A stretch of 8,126 bases of DNA from Microbacteriaceae bacterium. GTDB taxonomy: Bacteria; Actinomycetota; Actinomycetes; Actinomycetales; Microbacteriaceae. Under the pieces are notes generated by a model. That model was given only the letters and a program-made list of their open reading frames with translations, did not search any database and was not told the origin of the DNA. Shown here piece after piece: positions 6,183-8,126 of the stretch. The position numbers and the translations under genes were made by a program. The stretch is taken from the NCBI GenBank assembly GCA_030840185.1, contig JAUZFY010000082.1, positions 1 to 8,126 of the forward strand. Reading direction: 5' to 3'. Position 1 is the stretch's first letter, and each line of letters begins with the position of its first letter.

Positions 6183-7538
6183 TTATATGCGGCGATGCCG
6201 CCAATACCTGACTAACGCAACCCAGAGGGGGGCGACCTGTATTCCTTCGACCTCGTGCAGTCGACGACGGGTGCTGCGACGGGCCGCCAACAAGAAGCAG
6301 ACACCGGTGCCGATCACGGCGTACTGCACGAGCAGGGCAACCCGAAAGGAGTCCCACGAGAAGATATCGCTCGCGGCACCGCCGGCGACCCGCGCGCTGT
6401 TCTCCAGGTCGAGGATCACTCCGATGAGGTACATCATGACAAAGCTCGCGAGGAACCCTCCGACGTTGACCACCCCGTTCGCCGAGCCGAGGCTGCGCAG
6501 CGAGTTGAACGTGCGGGCGAAGTCGAAACCGATCAGCGACCCCGGACCGCCGATGCCGAGCACAAGGACGAGCGCGACCACCAGCCAAAACGGCGGCTTG
6601 TCCGGCCAGAGGAGCACCGTCGTCCAGGCGACGCCGATCAGGGCGACGATTCCGAGCACAAGGTTGGAGCGGCGAAGCGGGAAGCGCGCGGTGAGGATTC
6701 CAAGGATCGGTCCGCTGACGACGCCCGCGGCAACGATGAGGGTGAGCATGCCGGACGCCAGGGCGGGGCTGTAACCGAGTCCGTCGGTCAGCAGAGGAAA
6801 TCCCCAGAGCAGCGAGAACACGGTTCCGGAGGACTGGGTGGTGAAATGGGACCAGAAGCCGAGTTGGGTCCCCGGCCGCGCGAGCGCCTCGCGGAGTCGC
6901 CGGAGCGCAGTCGGAAGGGTCTCGGCGCGGCCGGGCACCAGTTCAGAAGCCTCGCCCGGCCCGGTCGACACGTTCGGGTGCCCGTTGGAGAGCAGCACGA
7001 TGACGAGCACCGCCACGAGGGCGGAAAGCGCCGCCGCAGAGAGGAACGCCGGCGTCCACCCGAATTGGTGCAGAACGATAGAAAGCGGTATCGCCGACAA
7101 GACCTGACCAAGCTGACCGATGTTCCCGGTCCACTGCAACACCTGCGGCAGGAGCCGTCCGTTGAACCAGGACGCAAGCAGCCGGATGACTGAGATGAAG
7201 GTCAGCGCGTCGCCGGCGCCGACGAGGATTCTGCCGACTATCGCGACACCGATGGTTGGTGCAACCGCGAGGGTGGTCTGCCCGACCAGCATGAGAATGG
7301 CGCCGGAGGCGATAAGCACCTTCGGTCCGACGCGATCGAGCAACACCCCGACCGGAATTTGCAGCGCCGCGTAGACGATGAGCTGCACCACGGCGAGGCT
7401 CGACAGCGCAGAAGCCGACACGTCGAATCGGTTGGTCGCCGCTACTCCGGAGACTCCAAGCGAGGTGCGTTGTAGGACCGCCACGACGTAGGCGACGACT
7501 GCGACGCCCCAGATGAGCCAGGAGCGCCGAGAGTTCAC
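6183..7538 (-). CDS. Major facilitator superfamily (MFS) transporter
   Basis: A 451-residue inner-membrane secondary transporter with about 12 hydrophobic segments, six on each side of a polar central loop (about 185-225); substrate unknown. Seen: a first helix at about 8-30; the family's motif A between helices 2 and 3 (GVLLDRVGPKV, 64-74); GRILVGAGDALTF (102-114), the conserved R-x-x-x-G-x-G helix-4 signature; and GSANGVVNVGGFLASF (351-366) in the second half, common in MFS members of the phosphate-ester and nitrate type branches. The C-terminal tail (about 420-451) is basic and cytoplasmic. The start is a GTG at 7538 with AAGGTG 5 nt upstream; an ATG at 7543 is out of frame. It lies 40 nt after the PAC2 gene, so co-transcription is likely. 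It could be an exporter or a uniporter of small metabolites; the sequence does not decide. Confidence 0.9.
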   Translation of the reverse strand: MNSRRSWLIWGVAVVAYVVAVLQRTSLGVSGVAATNRFDVSASALSSLAVVQLIVYAALQIPVGVLLDRVGPKVLIASGAILMLVGQTTLAVAPTIGVAIVGRILVGAGDALTFISVIRLLASWFNGRLLPQVLQWTGNIGQLGQVLSAIPLSIVLHQFGWTPAFLSAAALSALVAVLVIVLLSNGHPNVSTGPGEASELVPGRAETLPTALRRLREALARPGTQLGFWSHFTTQSSGTVFSLLWGFPLLTDGLGYSPALASGMLTLIVAAGVVSGPILGILTARFPLRRSNLVLGIVALIGVAWTTVLLWPDKPPFWLVVALVLVLGIGGPGSLIGFDFARTFNSLRSLGSANGVVNVGGFLASFVMMYLIGVILDLENSARVAGGAASDIFSWDSFRVALLVQYAVIGTGVCFLLAARRSTRRRLHEVEGIQVAPLWVALVRYWRHRRI

Positions 7539-7578
7539 ACCATCACCTTAGCCGCGGGGCGCGAACCATTCCGTTCTG

Positions 7579-8126
7579 CTAGCGGCGGAAGGGCGGGTCG
7601 TCCTCACTGTTGCGGCGGGCGGCAAGAAAATTCTCCAGCTCCGTCGCGATCTCGTCGGCCGAGGGGAGCTCGCCATCCACGTCGGTGAGGGCCGAACGAA
7701 GCGGGTTTCCCTCCATATACGCGTCGTGGCGCTCCTCGAGGGCCCCGACCAGTTTGGCCAGTTCGGGATTGCTTTCGACCTGAAGGTCGATCTTCGAAAT
7801 GAAGTCGCGGCCCTCTTCACGGATGCTATCGGTGGGGAAAACCAGTCCGGTGGCTGCGCTGACGAGCTCGAGCGCCTTGACTGCCGCATCCGGGTATTCG
7901 GTATCGGCGAGGTAGTGCGGGATCAGCAGAACGAAACCGACCGTCGGGTGTTCGAGCTGCTGAAGGCGGTATTCCACAAGATGGAGCGCGTTCGCCGGAA
8001 CCTGGGTGTGTGGCTTCCAAATGGACATAGCGTCGATCAGTTCGGTGCGGTTGCCGCTCACCGTCACGCCGATCGACCGCGTGTGCGGAACCGGCATGGG
8101 GATGGCGTGCACCCAGGTCGTGCTCT
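7579..8126 (-). CDS. PAC2 family protein, C-terminal part (5' end outside window)
   Basis: The visible 181 codons are the C-terminal two-thirds of a protein resembling the actinobacterial PAC2 family, named for the eukaryotic proteasome assembly chaperone 2 fold. The function in bacteria is not firmly known. Seen near the cut: WVHAIPMPVPHTRS, whose Pro-His-Thr-Arg is the conserved family motif, then a Val/Thr-rich strand. HLVEYRLQQLEHPTVGFVLLIPHYLADTEYPDAA follows as a core strand-helix block, ending in an acidic helical C-terminus (SADEIATELENFLAARR). The frame is open through the right window edge with no start needed; an internal GTG at 8112 is not the true start because family motifs begin upstream of it. 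It ends 40 nt before the MFS gene. Family call moderate to good. Confidence 0.8.
   Translation of the reverse strand, partial: STTWVHAIPMPVPHTRSIGVTVSGNRTELIDAMSIWKPHTQVPANALHLVEYRLQQLEHPTVGFVLLIPHYLADTEYPDAAVKALELVSAATGLVFPTDSIREEGRDFISKIDLQVESNPELAKLVGALEERHDAYMEGNPLRSALTDVDGELPSADEIATELENFLAARRNSEDDPPFRR

Noticed and set aside
6255..7193. Open frame of 312 codons on the + strand
   Set aside because: Antisense to the MFS transporter; the highly charged, hydrophilic translation is typical of the reverse of membrane-protein codons at high GC.

Overview
The window is high-GC, densely packed bacterial DNA. Its gene content (a SigA-type principal sigma factor with a Lys/Ala-rich and acidic N-terminus, a small DUF7455 zinc-ribbon protein, a second GyrB-like ParE, a PAC2 protein and MurT/GatD relatives) points to an actinobacterium. 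Micrococcales, and most likely Microbacteriaceae, is the best guess; that placement is inference from gene content, not from a marker alignment. No rRNA, tRNA, insertion sequence, phage gene or CRISPR array was seen.

Layout, left to right: the 5' end of parE (leftward, cut by the window edge); a 220-bp divergent intergenic region; the DUF7455 gene (rightward, the only rightward gene) with a clear hairpin terminator; then a long leftward run. In transcription order from the right edge the run is: PAC2 protein (5' end cut), MFS transporter, a 234-bp gap, rpoD/sigA, a MurT-like ligase, a GatD-like protein, a truncated alanine-racemase-like protein (here AlrB) and a full-size alanine-racemase-like protein (here AlrA).

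The five genes from rpoD to AlrA are almost contiguous. Overlaps or gaps are 8 nt (rpoD/murT, TTG start), 4 nt ATGA (murT/gatD), 31 nt (gatD/alrB) and 4 nt GTGA (alrB/alrA). They look like one translationally coupled block linking the housekeeping sigma factor to peptidoglycan-precursor genes.

The unusual content is in the four cell-wall genes. AlrA keeps the PLP lysine and the barrel residues but has an in-frame loss of the Ser-Tyr-Gly loop that carries the second catalytic base (Tyr265 in Geobacillus Alr). AlrB lacks the PLP lysine and about 130 barrel residues but keeps that Tyr loop. In classical Alr the active site is built from Lys of one subunit and Tyr of the other, so these two proteins look like complementary halves of an obligate heterodimeric racemase. 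The GatD homologue has lost both the nucleophilic Cys (Gly97) and the catalytic His (Gly192), and contains no cysteine at all. Its MurT partner keeps the ATPase core but lacks the four-Cys zinc ribbon. A MurT/GatD pair with no working glutaminase would not be expected to make D-isoglutamine. One attractive reading is that it activates the D-Glu alpha-carboxyl for another acceptor, as group-B peptidoglycan cross-linking (typical of Microbacteriaceae) would require. Both proposals are inferences from residue patterns and are set out as testable findings.
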